This document shows, piece after piece, positions 10,201-17,671 of a stretch of DNA of 64,000 nucleotides. The position numbers and the translations under genes were made by a program. Positions within the stretch are counted from its first letter, which is position 1, and each line of letters starts with the position of its first letter. The notes under the pieces were generated by a model. It ran no database searches, was not told the DNA's origin, and saw only the letters and a list, made by a program, of their open reading frames with translations. The stretch is taken from contig JAIYCU010000030.1 in assembly GCA_027487835.1 (NCBI GenBank), positions 53,410 to 117,409 on the forward strand, given 5' to 3'. Origin of the DNA: Bacteroidota bacterium (GTDB taxonomy: Bacteria; Bacteroidota; Bacteroidia; UKL13-3).

Positions 10201-13200
10201 TTCAAAAATTACTTGTCTAAAAGTATTGTCACTTGCGTCATTTAATAGAGTTAATGCTGGTTGACTAGTGGCAATGTTACGAATCACTAAATTTGTATCT
10301 AAAGCAGTACCTAAAGTGTCAAATCCAAGAATAGAAACGCGGTCAGCACCATTTAATCTAATAATACCATCAGCAGAAACCACATTACCTGTTAATACAA
10401 CCTGACTAGGGCCCGCAGGACGAATGGTTAAGGTATAATTAAAATTACCAACTGTACCTCCACTTACCTCAATCCATTGGTTCAAACCAACAATGCCTGG
10501 CTCAGTTATAGTGGCACCGTTTTCGAGTAATACTAGTGTATTGCCTTGCAAGAAGCTGTTGTTTATGGCATTAAATAATCCATTGTTAGCAGTTAAAGTT
10601 GTAAAATTTCCGCTAGGACCAACAGTAATCATTTGTGCAATTGGCGCTACTACATTATACTGGAAAGGAATAGTAGGATTTGTTGCAACAATATTGGTAT
10701 TGTTGGCAACGGCATAGGCAGGTAGAGAAGCATAATTAGCAACACTGTCTTGTGCAATTACAAAATAACGAATTACATCATTTAGTGCCAAGCCACCAAT
10801 TAAGCTGCTATCGATGGTAAATTCCCATACTCCGTTTCTATGATTACCTGAAAGTAAAACACCTGGCGTAGAAACATAAGTACCATTGTTTTTATTATAA
10901 TAAACCCTGGGTGCAAAGGTTCCTGCAGCCACACCGCTATGCATTTCTGTAATGGTTGCTGTAAAGACTCTGTTAGTGAACAAGGAAGTATTTGGCAAGG
11001 CTGTAAATACAATGGTTGGAGGAATTGAATCTGCTTGTAAGGTATTGCTTCCAGAGGCGTAAGCGCCAATATCGGCAGGTGTGTTACTATTGCGGTCTAC
11101 ATTTAATAAATCAGTTTGAACCAAAGCAGAAACCGTAACATCTCCTGCACCCTCCGCTAAATTGCTTATAGGTAATTGTAAATTAATGGCACCTAAAGCA
11201 CCCGTTGGATTGATAAAACCAGGATTGCCATGAATCCCATTAAATTCAGTTAAACTTAATCTTCTCCAACCATTGATACCTGTCATGGTAGCTGCATTAC
11301 CGGGTCCAGTTCCAATAAAGTTATTGGAAAGGCCAGTTCCAGCCCATAGTAGATTATTATTTATAATACTTTGTGCAAAAGGTTGAGAACCTAATGCAAT
11401 CGCCGCATTGGTTCCGGTAGCCCCATTATTACTAACCACATTCGTAAAAATATTATTTCTAATTTCTTGCCATTGAACAACTGCAATTGAGGCCCTAAAG
11501 GCGGCAGATAGTGACGTTCCAGTGGTAGGAGCTCCCCCAATGTAAACAGTATTATGATAGAATCTATTAATAGTTGTTGTGCTAATGGTATTATCAAAAA
11601 TTCCATTGATAGCAACTGGAGAAGTATTTATATTACCTGCTGTATCAAATCCTAAACGAACTATATTATTTGAAGTAGTTTGCGCACCACTTGCAATCTC
11701 AATACCATTCCAAGAGCTTGCAGATGTAGTTGCACTTGAGAAGCTATGTATAAAGTTTTTTGACACAAAAGAGTTGTTATTGATATTTTGGTTAACTGCC
11801 AAAAAACGAATACCTGTTATGTTTCCAGTAGACGCAGCATGACGGTTAACTAAACCAAAAATTGTGTTGCCTTCGCAACCATTATCAGCGATAGATGAAA
11901 TGTATTGAATTCCACAAATACCTGGATTAGAGGTAGTAAAACTATTGTAAATCGTTTTAATAGTATTGTTTGTAACCCTGTTTCCTGCACTTCCAAAAAT
12001 TACCATACCGTTCACTTGGTTAGAAGAAATGGTAGCAGGAAGTAAAACCAATGAATCTATATAATTACCAGTAACAATGGCCCTTCCAGAAGATCCAAAG
12101 TTAATCCCATTTAAAGCAGCAGAAGTAGATACATTGGCATTAGTAGATCTACTAAATAAGCTATGGATGATGTTATTTTCGATGCTAGTAAAACCAGAAC
12201 TTGCATAACAAATTCCATTGATTTGGCTGATTTGCGTTAATGCAGCAGATCTTTGGAATAAATGTTTAACAGTGTTATTTCTAATAACCTGACCTCCATT
12301 AAAGGCAAAAGATAAAATACCATTGATAGCTGCACCCGTTGTTGTACTAAAAGTAGTTTGAGCAGTTGAATCCAAAATCAAACCATCAATTATATTGTTC
12401 TCAATTATATTGGTACCACTTGAGCTAACAATACCTTGAATGGCCACATTTGAAACTGAAACATGTGAATTTAATAGGGGCTCATCTAAGGTTCCAATTA
12501 AGTTACCTGCAATTCTAACACTATTGCTTGAAGATTGAGAATTGATACCAATTAATGAAGAAGCTGTTGAAGTTCCTGTATTGGTTGAGTTTGTTCTAAA
12601 ACCTTTAATTACATTATTTAAAATATTTACGTTTTGACCCGAGCTAGTAACAATCCCTCTGATGGCGCCAGTAGTACCCACATTTATTTGCCTAATGGTA
12701 TGAATTTGGTTTCTATTAATATCATAATTGGCAATCGGTGTTGCATTGATACCAATCGTTACTGCATTATTGAAAGTTAAAATATTATTGATAAAGTTAC
12801 TATCTATTAAAGCCGCACCGCCCGACAATTGAATGCCGGTAAATGCTCCAGTATTGGCAGTAACTGGAAAAAAGAAATTTCTAATGTGATTGCCATAAAT
12901 AAGGTTAGAAGCCCCCACAGTGGTGGTAAATTGAATTGCTACCCTTGAAACATTGGTATTATTAGTAAATGGGGTACCTAAGGCTTGTGCTTGCGTTCCA
13001 CCAATAAAATTGCCTGTAATTCTATTTCCTACAGAACCGCTGCCTGTACCTGGAGAAAAGTTTATAGCAGACCATATTGAAACTTGAGTGGTAGTAGCAG
13101 TGGTATCATAAAAACTATTATTTGTAATTTGCCAGAATGAACCATTACCGTTATTGGTTGCATTTATTTGAATACCATTAAAAGTAAATCCATTAAACTC

Positions 13201-14640
13201 ATTTCCATTAATGATGTTGTTATTATTCTGGATAACGTTGGATTGCCCTTGTGAAACAATACCCACTGCGTAAGTACCTGAAGTAGACCTTACAAAATAA
13301 TTATTAATTATTTGATTACTATCATTTCCAATAAATAAGGTTGAACCCAAGATATTAATAGCACCAGCAGTGGTAGAAGTATTTGAAAATCTTGCTTCTA
13401 AATTTCTAATTACATTTGAAATGGCATCATTTTGAAGATTAACTATTGCAGCGCCTGCTGTGTTATTTAAGTTTTGAATCACTAAACTTCTTGTATTTGA
13501 AGAAAAAGTATCTCGGCCATCAATGTTTACATATTTTGCAGCCGAAAGTAAAAAGGCGGGTGCTGCTTGATTTAAAATAATTATAGCCTTATTTCCAAAT
13601 AATGGCTTGAATGTAACAGTATTGGTGGGGGTTGATCCATTTATCGATGCAATGTTAATCGGAAATGTTTCTCCTGTTGCAGTAGAATAACTTGTATCAC
13701 ATAAATTAAAATGCACTGGCCCAGAAACACCTGAAGCGTTTAAAATGCTAGCAGCCTCTGTAATAGTAGAAAAGTCACAATTATTTTTACCAATAGTATA
13801 ACTCCCATTAAGCGGAGATCTTAGAAAAATAGAAACCGTATCATCTGCATTTAAAGTATCTGGTTGAAAATTGGGGGTATAGGTCCAAGCTTTAATTCGA
13901 TACAACACATTGTTTGCAAAAGTAAATGAGCCTAAATTAACACTTGCATTATTACTACCTGAACCGCCTAAAGTATCAAGAATTCCAGTATAAGTTGTGG
14001 GTGTTTGAGTAACACCATTTACAGACCAGCCAACATTAACACTTGTAATTTGGTTAACGCCACTATTTCTTATGGTAGCTACCATATTTCTACTTCCAGT
14101 CATAAAGGTGGCAGGAGAGTCTATTCTTACCGTTGCTGCATTATTAAAGCCCGTAGCCAATTGTAATGCCTGTATTTCTCTAAAATTTGGATTAGAACCG
14201 CCAATATTATTAAATCTTAATCTGGTGGTTTGCAAAGGAACTGCAAATGTAATAGAATCAACCGTTGAAGCTGAGCCTGCAAAACCTGCCACAACCACTA
14301 CATAAGAAGATCCATTCCAAATCTCAATATTCATTGTGGTAAAAGGTCTATTGTCCTTATAAAAAACTACCCTATTGATATTTACTTGACTTGTCCAAGT
14401 ATACTCAATCCAACCTCCTGTAGTTAACCAACCCCAATTAAATGGGCCTAAGCCAAGTGTGGGTGGAATTATCCCATTATTGTATAATTCTGGACCGTAT
14501 CCAGCAGCCGTAGCACCTCCTCCTGAATGAAGGGATACAGCGGTTAATGCTAAATTTGTTTGAGCTTTTAGTTGTAAACCTGCTATTAACAAAAAGGCAA
14601 ACATTAAGCATAGCTTTAATTTTTGTAGGGTTTTTTTCAT
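4222..14640 (-). CDS. Giant secreted parallel beta-helix protein with T9SS type A sorting domain
   Basis: A 3472-residue predicted cell-surface or secreted protein. The Sec signal peptide is residues 1 to about 26, ending LKAQ. Residues about 28-150 resemble a discoidin/F5-8C-type carbohydrate-binding domain ('GGWIEYTW' and 'RLRFNNIGGSNPNFREI'). A CARDB-like beta domain follows (about 165-275). Three long Asn/Gly/Thr-rich regions of parallel beta-helix character start at about residues 280, 1335 and 2345, each opened by a related motif (SYTIG..CDFSTIT, MITVGPSGNFTTL, FYVGAGQTYPNL). The first two are followed by an Ig-like 'PPTI/PPAI' linker domain (about 1208 and 2210). Near the C-terminus are a fibronectin-III-like domain (about 3285-3380) and a T9SS type A sorting domain (about 3392-3472, 'VFPNPF' to 'GVYFLQV'). 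The architecture suggests an adhesin or polysaccharide-binding surface protein. No catalytic residues can be assigned, so the role is inferred. Its own promoter lies just upstream. Confidence 0.9.
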   Translation of the reverse strand: MKKTLQKLKLCLMFAFLLIAGLQLKAQTNLALTAVSLHSGGGATAAGYGPELYNNGIIPPTLGLGPFNWGWLTTGGWIEYTWTSQVNINRVVFYKDNRPFTTMNIEIWNGSSYVVVVAGFAGSASTVDSITFAVPLQTTRLRFNNIGGSNPNFREIQALQLATGFNNAATVRIDSPATFMTGSRNMVATIRNSGVNQITSVNVGWSVNGVTQTPTTYTGILDTLGGSGSNNASVNLGSFTFANNVLYRIKAWTYTPNFQPDTLNADDTVSIFLRSPLNGSYTIGKNNCDFSTITEAASILNASGVSGPVHFNLCDTSYSTATGETFPINIASINGSTPTNTVTFKPLFGNKAIIILNQAAPAFLLSAAKYVNIDGRDTFSSNTRSLVIQNLNNTAGAAIVNLQNDAISNVIRNLEARFSNTSTTAGAINILGSTLFIGNDSNQIINNYFVRSTSGTYAVGIVSQGQSNVIQNNNNIINGNEFNGFTFNGIQINATNNGNGSFWQITNNSFYDTTATTTQVSIWSAINFSPGTGSGSVGNRITGNFIGGTQAQALGTPFTNNTNVSRVAIQFTTTVGASNLIYGNHIRNFFFPVTANTGAFTGIQLSGGAALIDSNFINNILTFNNAVTIGINATPIANYDINRNQIHTIRQINVGTTGAIRGIVTSSGQNVNILNNVIKGFRTNSTNTGTSTASSLIGINSQSSSNSVRIAGNLIGTLDEPLLNSHVSVSNVAIQGIVSSSGTNIIENNIIDGLILDSTAQTTFSTTTGAAINGILSFAFNGGQVIRNNTVKHLFQRSAALTQISQINGICYASSGFTSIENNIIHSLFSRSTNANVSTSAALNGINFGSSGRAIVTGNYIDSLVLLPATISSNQVNGMVIFGSAGNRVTNNTIKTIYNSFTTSNPGICGIQYISSIADNGCEGNTIFGLVNRHAASTGNITGIRFLAVNQNINNNSFVSKNFIHSFSSATTSASSWNGIEIASGAQTTSNNIVRLGFDTAGNINTSPVAINGIFDNTISTTTINRFYHNTVYIGGAPTTGTSLSAAFRASIAVVQWQEIRNNIFTNVVSNNGATGTNAAIALGSQPFAQSIINNNLLWAGTGLSNNFIGTGPGNAATMTGINGWRRLSLTEFNGIHGNPGFINPTGALGAINLQLPISNLAEGAGDVTVSALVQTDLLNVDRNSNTPADIGAYASGSNTLQADSIPPTIVFTALPNTSLFTNRVFTATITEMHSGVAAGTFAPRVYYNKNNGTYVSTPGVLLSGNHRNGVWEFTIDSSLIGGLALNDVIRYFVIAQDSVANYASLPAYAVANNTNIVATNPTIPFQYNVVAPIAQMITVGPSGNFTTLTANNGLFNAINNSFLQGNTLVLLENGATITEPGIVGLNQWIEVSGGTVGNFNYTLTIRPAGPSQVVLTGNVVSADGIIRLNGADRVSILGFDTLGTALDTNLVIRNIATSQPALTLLNDASDNTFRQVIFESRNTGTAPVNGGVVRISPTSIATGNDNIRFSACHFRREITNTAIPGTPGILFAASGTTGVNRENENLIIENSFFYNFNSNAISIGTGTGNGQIIRNNQFYQNDGFSHTASPTVINFTPGNVSNNDSIVGNIIGGNQMNLTGNWVITNAGVGFTYTAINAAAGLSTGTMISGNRIANILHNQIFAGFFTGIQVNFGGGVARIENNYIGDTLLVDNIIHSGNSTTLPISCQTGSNSFINNNIIANITNNHPNGTSVIVNGIRAWNQTATLEIKSNLILNLEDSTANTSSTTGAAMVGINVSSSTNNILIENNQINGLQNLSRTPLSSSMVIGILNTSGLPIIRFNTVENLLSRSLNTGTSTVATLVGIYSSSFTPNQMISDNIVRNLTYNNPVPAAAQVIGILQSSGSGHNIVRNLVHTLRTNSSSINTSTSSAIIGISHVGSGSAINISQNTIHSLEGISFTSNSLVGILYQGTTTLVTNNVARNFIHSFKLASTGGGRLIGIQQNSGSFTRYANNMIRLGIDSAGTPYNSPLEVNGILTDIAGNFEYFHNSIYIGGEPTSGFAITSAIRLLGTPTGTQVYDVRNNILVNAVSNGTLASGKNFALRVPSLPVNAASLVSNHNILFSPGNGGFVAGTNIVDYPTLGGLAGWKRASGYDLQSGSTSPFFINATGSLLDVNLHVSAANPIEASGDASIAALISEDFDGECRSCSTAVDIGADAGNFTLSADVFPPAISYAPISNQGNITGPYVLSGVNIRDNIGIPYSGSLNAAKLYYKKGINGTYSVVGPVAQTGLPTNSFLNYEIQYASVGGVTAGDTIFYFVMAEDSLGANLNSQRPFAIATNVNTLLNEPQVLDFYMILPVIPANSKFYVGAGQTYPNLTGAGGLFEFLNTNTIGGDVTAVITSNIIEPGTFALNQIGTGGLGTGNFSITIRPDSSATAVSRVISGSSNPGLIRLNGADRVKITGIPDLSSNGTLRNLTIRNSNNGPVVLFVNGSQQNRLSNLIIEGSNNTAFNVVNSGLVSFAGSISTQGNNQDTINNCIIKNDASFSFPSGVPATLINSVHTGLTLNAENVITNNLLSNASVAYLNVDAGSGNGWVVDGNSFFYNLPLVTANPLSIRFNGGLLSSGHMISNNIIGGNAANAAGNAWTSNVQAAWNQIQIAIGTAQLSSIHGNTIKNMKFTQTAVGNQWNGIIVTSGRVNITNNMIGDSLVAGGIELNPPTNHNGITVNATVASPMLISGNRMAGITVNSAGGSTQFIGLFISGGIANINNNIIGSVTIPNSIVHNSNSNVRGIWVQTTANLDPSTQITNNTIANIACIGQQTGISLGGILVTGTTAANVSNNTIFNLSSASSNTTLTPTTMGVFGITIAASTNPGAQVNNNLIYAIEAANTGNLTTNAAGIQLQSVNNGVVRGNRIYDIRNLSTSNAVNPMATANGIIITSVTNNVELTNNQITLGNAQNNNIQFNGLWQINAAYDANYYNNTVVIAGTATGNIPTYAFHRGSNTTGESTSGVKAINNAFINARGGANAKSYAIANEVLGTVSGSGWLDVNYNFLSSSNANTVGLWGNTDRNIADWRTSTLNDRNSWSEVSGIVNPATLFSSIAAGNLNVSASSPLSWYLNGKGVAGASIANLNTDFAGNTRGTTLGYGIDIGSHEFTTTTIPPALTVSGLPTANGTSTLSFASRPIAVINWGSAGTLPTAVTGAYYSGANPPATFGSTRFLNAYLDLNATGGAGYTYRVNLNYDLALLGSVLSESNLKLASRIANTWRMDSNSVLNVSTKTISNAAQNLGMGVFTGTDITAPLPVQLTYFAARAAENDVLLTWLTASEFNNKGFEVERSINGVDFEYIGFVKGAGNSARQVRYGITDKNALQLETTLYYRLKQVDMDGSFNYSSIVSVDMLSVESFTSKVFPNPFTEQFSIEVNTPESGDAICTLIDITGKVIASKVAPLISGANFIEFTETSNVISGVYFLQVQQGEYKSIQKVVSVK

Positions 14641-14702
14641 AGTTTTAGCGTTTTTATAGTAACCAATGAAAAACTATTTCATCCCCCAAAAGGTTTTTAA
14701 CT

Positions 14703-14732
14703 CAAAAATAAAAAAGCTAATTAACACACAAA
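14703..14732 (-). promoter_or_regulatory. Predicted promoter of the giant T9SS protein gene
   Basis: Read on the minus strand, TTTG (14729-14732) is followed after 18 bases by TATTTTTG (14703-14710), a full match to the TAnnTTTG -7 consensus of Bacteroidota. The start codon is about 62 bases downstream. The rest of the gap to the RidA gene (to 14872) is A/T-rich and shows no other element. Confidence 0.55.
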
Positions 14733-14872
14733 CAGAATGTTATTTTTTCTAGAAAATAAAACATTTATTGTGCTTTATAAGTTTTGGAATCAAATTTTCA
14801 TTTAGGAAAACCACTTCTTAACATTGAAAATCACTTTAATGTAATTTTAAATCAAATACCAGTTTAAAAAAA

Positions 14873-15289
14873 TCAAATGGTAGCAATTACTTTTAATTCA
14901 ATACCAATTGGTGTGGGTAAGCAATTTATTTCTAGGGTTGTTCTGCAAGGTGGATCAATGGCAAAATATTCTGCCCACAACTTATTATAGGTTTTGAAAT
15001 CGTCTTTCATATTGGTAAGAAAAACAGTAACATCTACAATTTTATCCCAACTGCTACCTGAGTCTTCTAGGATATTTTTAATATTATTAAATACCGAACG
15101 GCATTGTGCTTCTATATCATAACTAAGGATATTCCCTTCCTCATCCAAGGTAACACCAGGAATAACTTTAGTTCCTCTTTCTCTTGGGCCAACACCCGAT
15201 AAGAAAAGTAAATTCCCTACGCGACGTGCATGCGGGTAATGGCCAACTGGCTCTGGTGCTTTATTTGAATCGATGGATTGATTATTCAT
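14873..15289 (-). CDS. RidA (YjgF/UK114) family protein, possibly 2-aminomuconate deaminase-like
   Basis: A 138-residue, full-length RidA-fold protein, normally a cytoplasmic homotrimer that deaminates enamine/imine intermediates. Family features are 'FLSGVGPRERGT' near residues 29-40, the central 'QCRSVFNNIKNILEDSGSSWDKIVDVTVF' region split around residues 62-90, and the C-terminal substrate-site Arg and Glu in 'CRTTLEINCLP' (about 114-124). The segments 'APEPVGHYPHARRVG' and 'VGPRERGTKVIPG' resemble what I recall of 2-aminomuconate deaminases in tryptophan or nitrobenzoate breakdown more than general RidA. No other gene of that pathway is in the window. It lies 18 bases downstream of the last glycosyltransferase of the polysaccharide locus, so it may simply be read through. 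Confidence 0.85.
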   Translation of the reverse strand: MNNQSIDSNKAPEPVGHYPHARRVGNLLFLSGVGPRERGTKVIPGVTLDEEGNILSYDIEAQCRSVFNNIKNILEDSGSSWDKIVDVTVFLTNMKDDFKTYNKLWAEYFAIDPPCRTTLEINCLPTPIGIELKVIATI

Positions 15290-15307
15290 AAATTTATGGA
15301 TGCAAAT

Positions 15308-16072
15308 TTACTTACTAAAATAGGCAAAAAAACGATACTGCCTCAATTTTATAGCTGGTTTTAACAATAAGGTATACCATTTAGGTTTCAACCCATTGAT
15401 GTACCAAGCCTTGCGATCTTCTAAATTTGCCCTTAACCTATTGAGCAAGGTTCGATTGCTGGTTCCACCCGTGCGCATTTTAACAAAGAACTTAGGAATA
15501 TAGGTAAGGAGAATGTTTTGCTTATGGATAAAGCGAAGCATCAATTCGTAATCGGCGGCACTTTTAAGGGAAGTGTCAAAGGCTCCAAACTTTTCATATA
15601 ATTCTCGTTTCACAAAAAAGGCTGGGTGTGGAGGCATCCAACCCATAAAAAAATCATTGGCTTGGTATTGACCCGAATCCCATAGGCGTACTATTTTATT
15701 GGTATTTAAGCCTCTCACGTAATATAAATTAGAATAAACTGCCTCGCATTGTGATTTTTCAAAAGCCTCTACTACCTGGGAAAGCACATATGGATGCGTA
15801 TAAAAATCATCCGAATGTAGTAATGCAATGATGTCGCCAGTAGCCAAGTTAATGCCCTTGTTTAAGGCATAATAAACACCTTCATCGGGCTCTGAAATAA
15901 AATGTTGTATTTGTTTGCCATACTGCTTCACTACTTCTACAGTGCCATCATCCGACCCGCCATCTACAATAATATATTCTAGCTCAACTTGCTTTTGAGA
16001 CAATACAGATTCAATAGCATCTTTAATAAATGCTTGATTATGGTAAACGGCAGTAATTACAGATACTTTCAT
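15308..16072 (-). CDS. Glycosyltransferase family 2
   Basis: A 254-residue GT-A fold glycosyltransferase with no membrane segment, acting at the cytoplasmic face on a lipid-linked glycan. Nucleotide-binding 'VDGGSDDGT' lies near residues 36-44 and the metal-binding DxD-type motif is 'HSDD' near residue 86. A later 'SAADYELMLRF' segment (about 166-176) holds the likely catalytic acidic residues seen in WcaA-type enzymes. Donor and acceptor sugars cannot be read from the sequence. Its ATG overlaps the stop of the upstream GT2 gene in an ATGA junction (16069-16072), showing translational coupling. Confidence 0.9.
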   Translation of the reverse strand: MKVSVITAVYHNQAFIKDAIESVLSQKQVELEYIIVDGGSDDGTVEVVKQYGKQIQHFISEPDEGVYYALNKGINLATGDIIALLHSDDFYTHPYVLSQVVEAFEKSQCEAVYSNLYYVRGLNTNKIVRLWDSGQYQANDFFMGWMPPHPAFFVKRELYEKFGAFDTSLKSAADYELMLRFIHKQNILLTYIPKFFVKMRTGGTSNRTLLNRLRANLEDRKAWYINGLKPKWYTLLLKPAIKLRQYRFFAYFSK

Positions 16073-16893
16073 TTTGCAGTTATGTTATTAACTGTGGTTC
16101 GAACTGTATCAAAAAACCAACCATACTTTGCAAAATACTTAAAGGCTGAGGAAATATGATATAAAAGTAACTTATTACTTTTATAAGAACCCTTTTCGTA
16201 ATGATGAATAATACTTACCTCGGGATAATAAACCGTTTGAAACTGTTGATTAATGCGCCTGCTTAAATCGGTATCTTCAAGGTACATAAAAAATCGATCA
16301 TCAAACATTCCTGCATATTTTAAAGCATCGCAGCGCATGAGCATAAAGCAGCCTGAAAGGTTTGGCACCTCCATGCTTTGGTTGTAATCTTTATGCTTTA
16401 ATTCATATTTTTCCATTCTTGGTTTGAACCAAGGTTGAAGAAAATTAGGAATGAATCGGCGCATAATTAAATCGAAGGGCGTGGGCATTAATTTACACAA
16501 ATGCTGAATCTCACCGCTTGGATAAAGCACTTTAGGCATTAACAAACCAATATTTGGTTGCTTGTCTAAGTAGGCAATCATGGCAACTAAATCCTTTGGT
16601 TCAAACCGAATATCTGGATTTAATACCAAATGATATTTTGCGGCTGTTAATGATTGTGAAATAACTAAATTATGGGCACGACCGTAGCCCAAATTACTAC
16701 CGCTAAAATGATAATGAATGGGAAGTTGCGCAGGTAATTCTTCCTTTAAATTATCAGTGGGTGAATTATCAACTAAAGTAAGTTTGGTGCTAATATCACA
16801 TGCCAAAACACTTTCAATTAAGCTGGCTATTTGTGCATATTTGTGTTTGTACAACACCAATGAAACAGCTAAGGTATAAGGGCTTTGGGTCAA
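16069..16893 (-). CDS. Glycosyltransferase family 2, rhamnosyltransferase-like
   Basis: A 274-residue GT2 enzyme of the WbbL/rhamnosyltransferase type. It shows 'LVDNSPTDNL' (about 39-48), the 'LNPDIRF' metal/nucleotide motif (about 91-97) and 'YLEDTDLSRRI' (about 206-216), all typical of that group, where the E-D-x-D segment carries the catalytic base. The start codon is TTG at 16893: the conserved core begins only about 8 residues later, and no in-frame ATG or GTG lies between it and the upstream stop. It probably adds one sugar of the polymer repeat unit on a lipid carrier at the inner membrane. It is followed by another GT2 in an ATGA overlap. Donor specificity is inferred from the subfamily only. 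Confidence 0.88.
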   Translation of the reverse strand: MTQSPYTLAVSLVLYKHKYAQIASLIESVLACDISTKLTLVDNSPTDNLKEELPAQLPIHYHFSGSNLGYGRAHNLVISQSLTAAKYHLVLNPDIRFEPKDLVAMIAYLDKQPNIGLLMPKVLYPSGEIQHLCKLMPTPFDLIMRRFIPNFLQPWFKPRMEKYELKHKDYNQSMEVPNLSGCFMLMRCDALKYAGMFDDRFFMYLEDTDLSRRINQQFQTVYYPEVSIIHHYEKGSYKSNKLLLYHISSAFKYFAKYGWFFDTVRTTVNNITAK

Positions 16894-16902
16894 AACTAAT
16901 AC

Positions 16903-17574
16903 TTATTTTTGGGCTATAATAACATATTTTGCAGGGCTAATGCCCAAAGCAGGCTTGTCAATTAAACGCAATTCTACCTTAGCAAAACCAATAGATTCTA
17001 ACAGAGGTTTAATGTCTGTTCCATAATTTCTAAAAGCCAAAATTCCTTTATTCCTAAGATGGTCGCCATGATACTCTGGCGGCAGCATGTGCACCAATTC
17101 TCCATTTTCTAGTTTAGCACGTTGTTGTGTGTTGGCTTGACCCAAATTGAGGGGAACGGTGAAGATAAAATATCCATTGGGCTTAAGACACCTTAAAACT
17201 TCAGCATAGCCTTTGGCATCATCAGGAACATGCTCAAACACTTCGGTGGAAGTCATTAAATCAAATTGATTGTCTTCAAAACTTAGGTTTTGTAAATCTT
17301 GGCATTGCACCCCTTCCTTAAATTGCCCTGAAGGTATCCCATCATAATATTCTGAATTAGAAAGTGAGGGAAAACGTTTTGATAAGTATTTAAAAATGGC
17401 ACCATGTTTTGAGAACTCATGCACCCGCAGGTTTGGTTCAAACCGAAAACTACTAAGCACCTCCCCCATGGCCCTATGAATAAATGTAGAACGGCACTTT
17501 ATGCAACGCAAGCCAAAAATACTTTTATTGATTCTGAGCAAAGGAAATCCGCAAAGATTACAAGAGATAAACAT
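16903..17574 (-). CDS. SAM-dependent methyltransferase with N-terminal zinc-ribbon-like segment
   Basis: A 223-residue class I methyltransferase. The N-terminus has two Cys pairs, CNLC (about residues 5-8) and CIKC (about 25-28), likely binding zinc. The methyltransferase part keeps 'FDLMTSTEVFEHVPDDAKGYAEVLRCLKPNGYF' features (about 104-137: the motif with E-V-F-E-H-V and the 'LKPNGYFIF' strand). This places it in the Methyltransf_11 group often found in polysaccharide loci, where it caps or decorates sugars. A clear GxGxG motif I is not obvious, so SAM binding is inferred from the downstream motifs. It lies 9 bases upstream of the TTG-started GT2 and is the first minus-strand gene after the inserted plus-strand gene. 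Confidence 0.8.
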   Translation of the reverse strand: MFISCNLCGFPLLRINKSIFGLRCIKCRSTFIHRAMGEVLSSFRFEPNLRVHEFSKHGAIFKYLSKRFPSLSNSEYYDGIPSGQFKEGVQCQDLQNLSFEDNQFDLMTSTEVFEHVPDDAKGYAEVLRCLKPNGYFIFTVPLNLGQANTQQRAKLENGELVHMLPPEYHGDHLRNKGILAFRNYGTDIKPLLESIGFAKVELRLIDKPALGISPAKYVIIAQK

Positions 17575-17671
17575 TACTTATTATATGGTTAGAGAATTAA
17601 CCACAATATTATAAAATAATGCGAGATTAACTTGCTTTGGCTGCACAACTCCGTTAATTTTACCCGCTATA

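Noticed and set aside
5264..14305. Many short plus- and minus-strand frames inside the giant beta-helix gene
   Set aside because: They are antisense or out-of-frame shadows of a repetitive low-stop sequence, without signals or domains.
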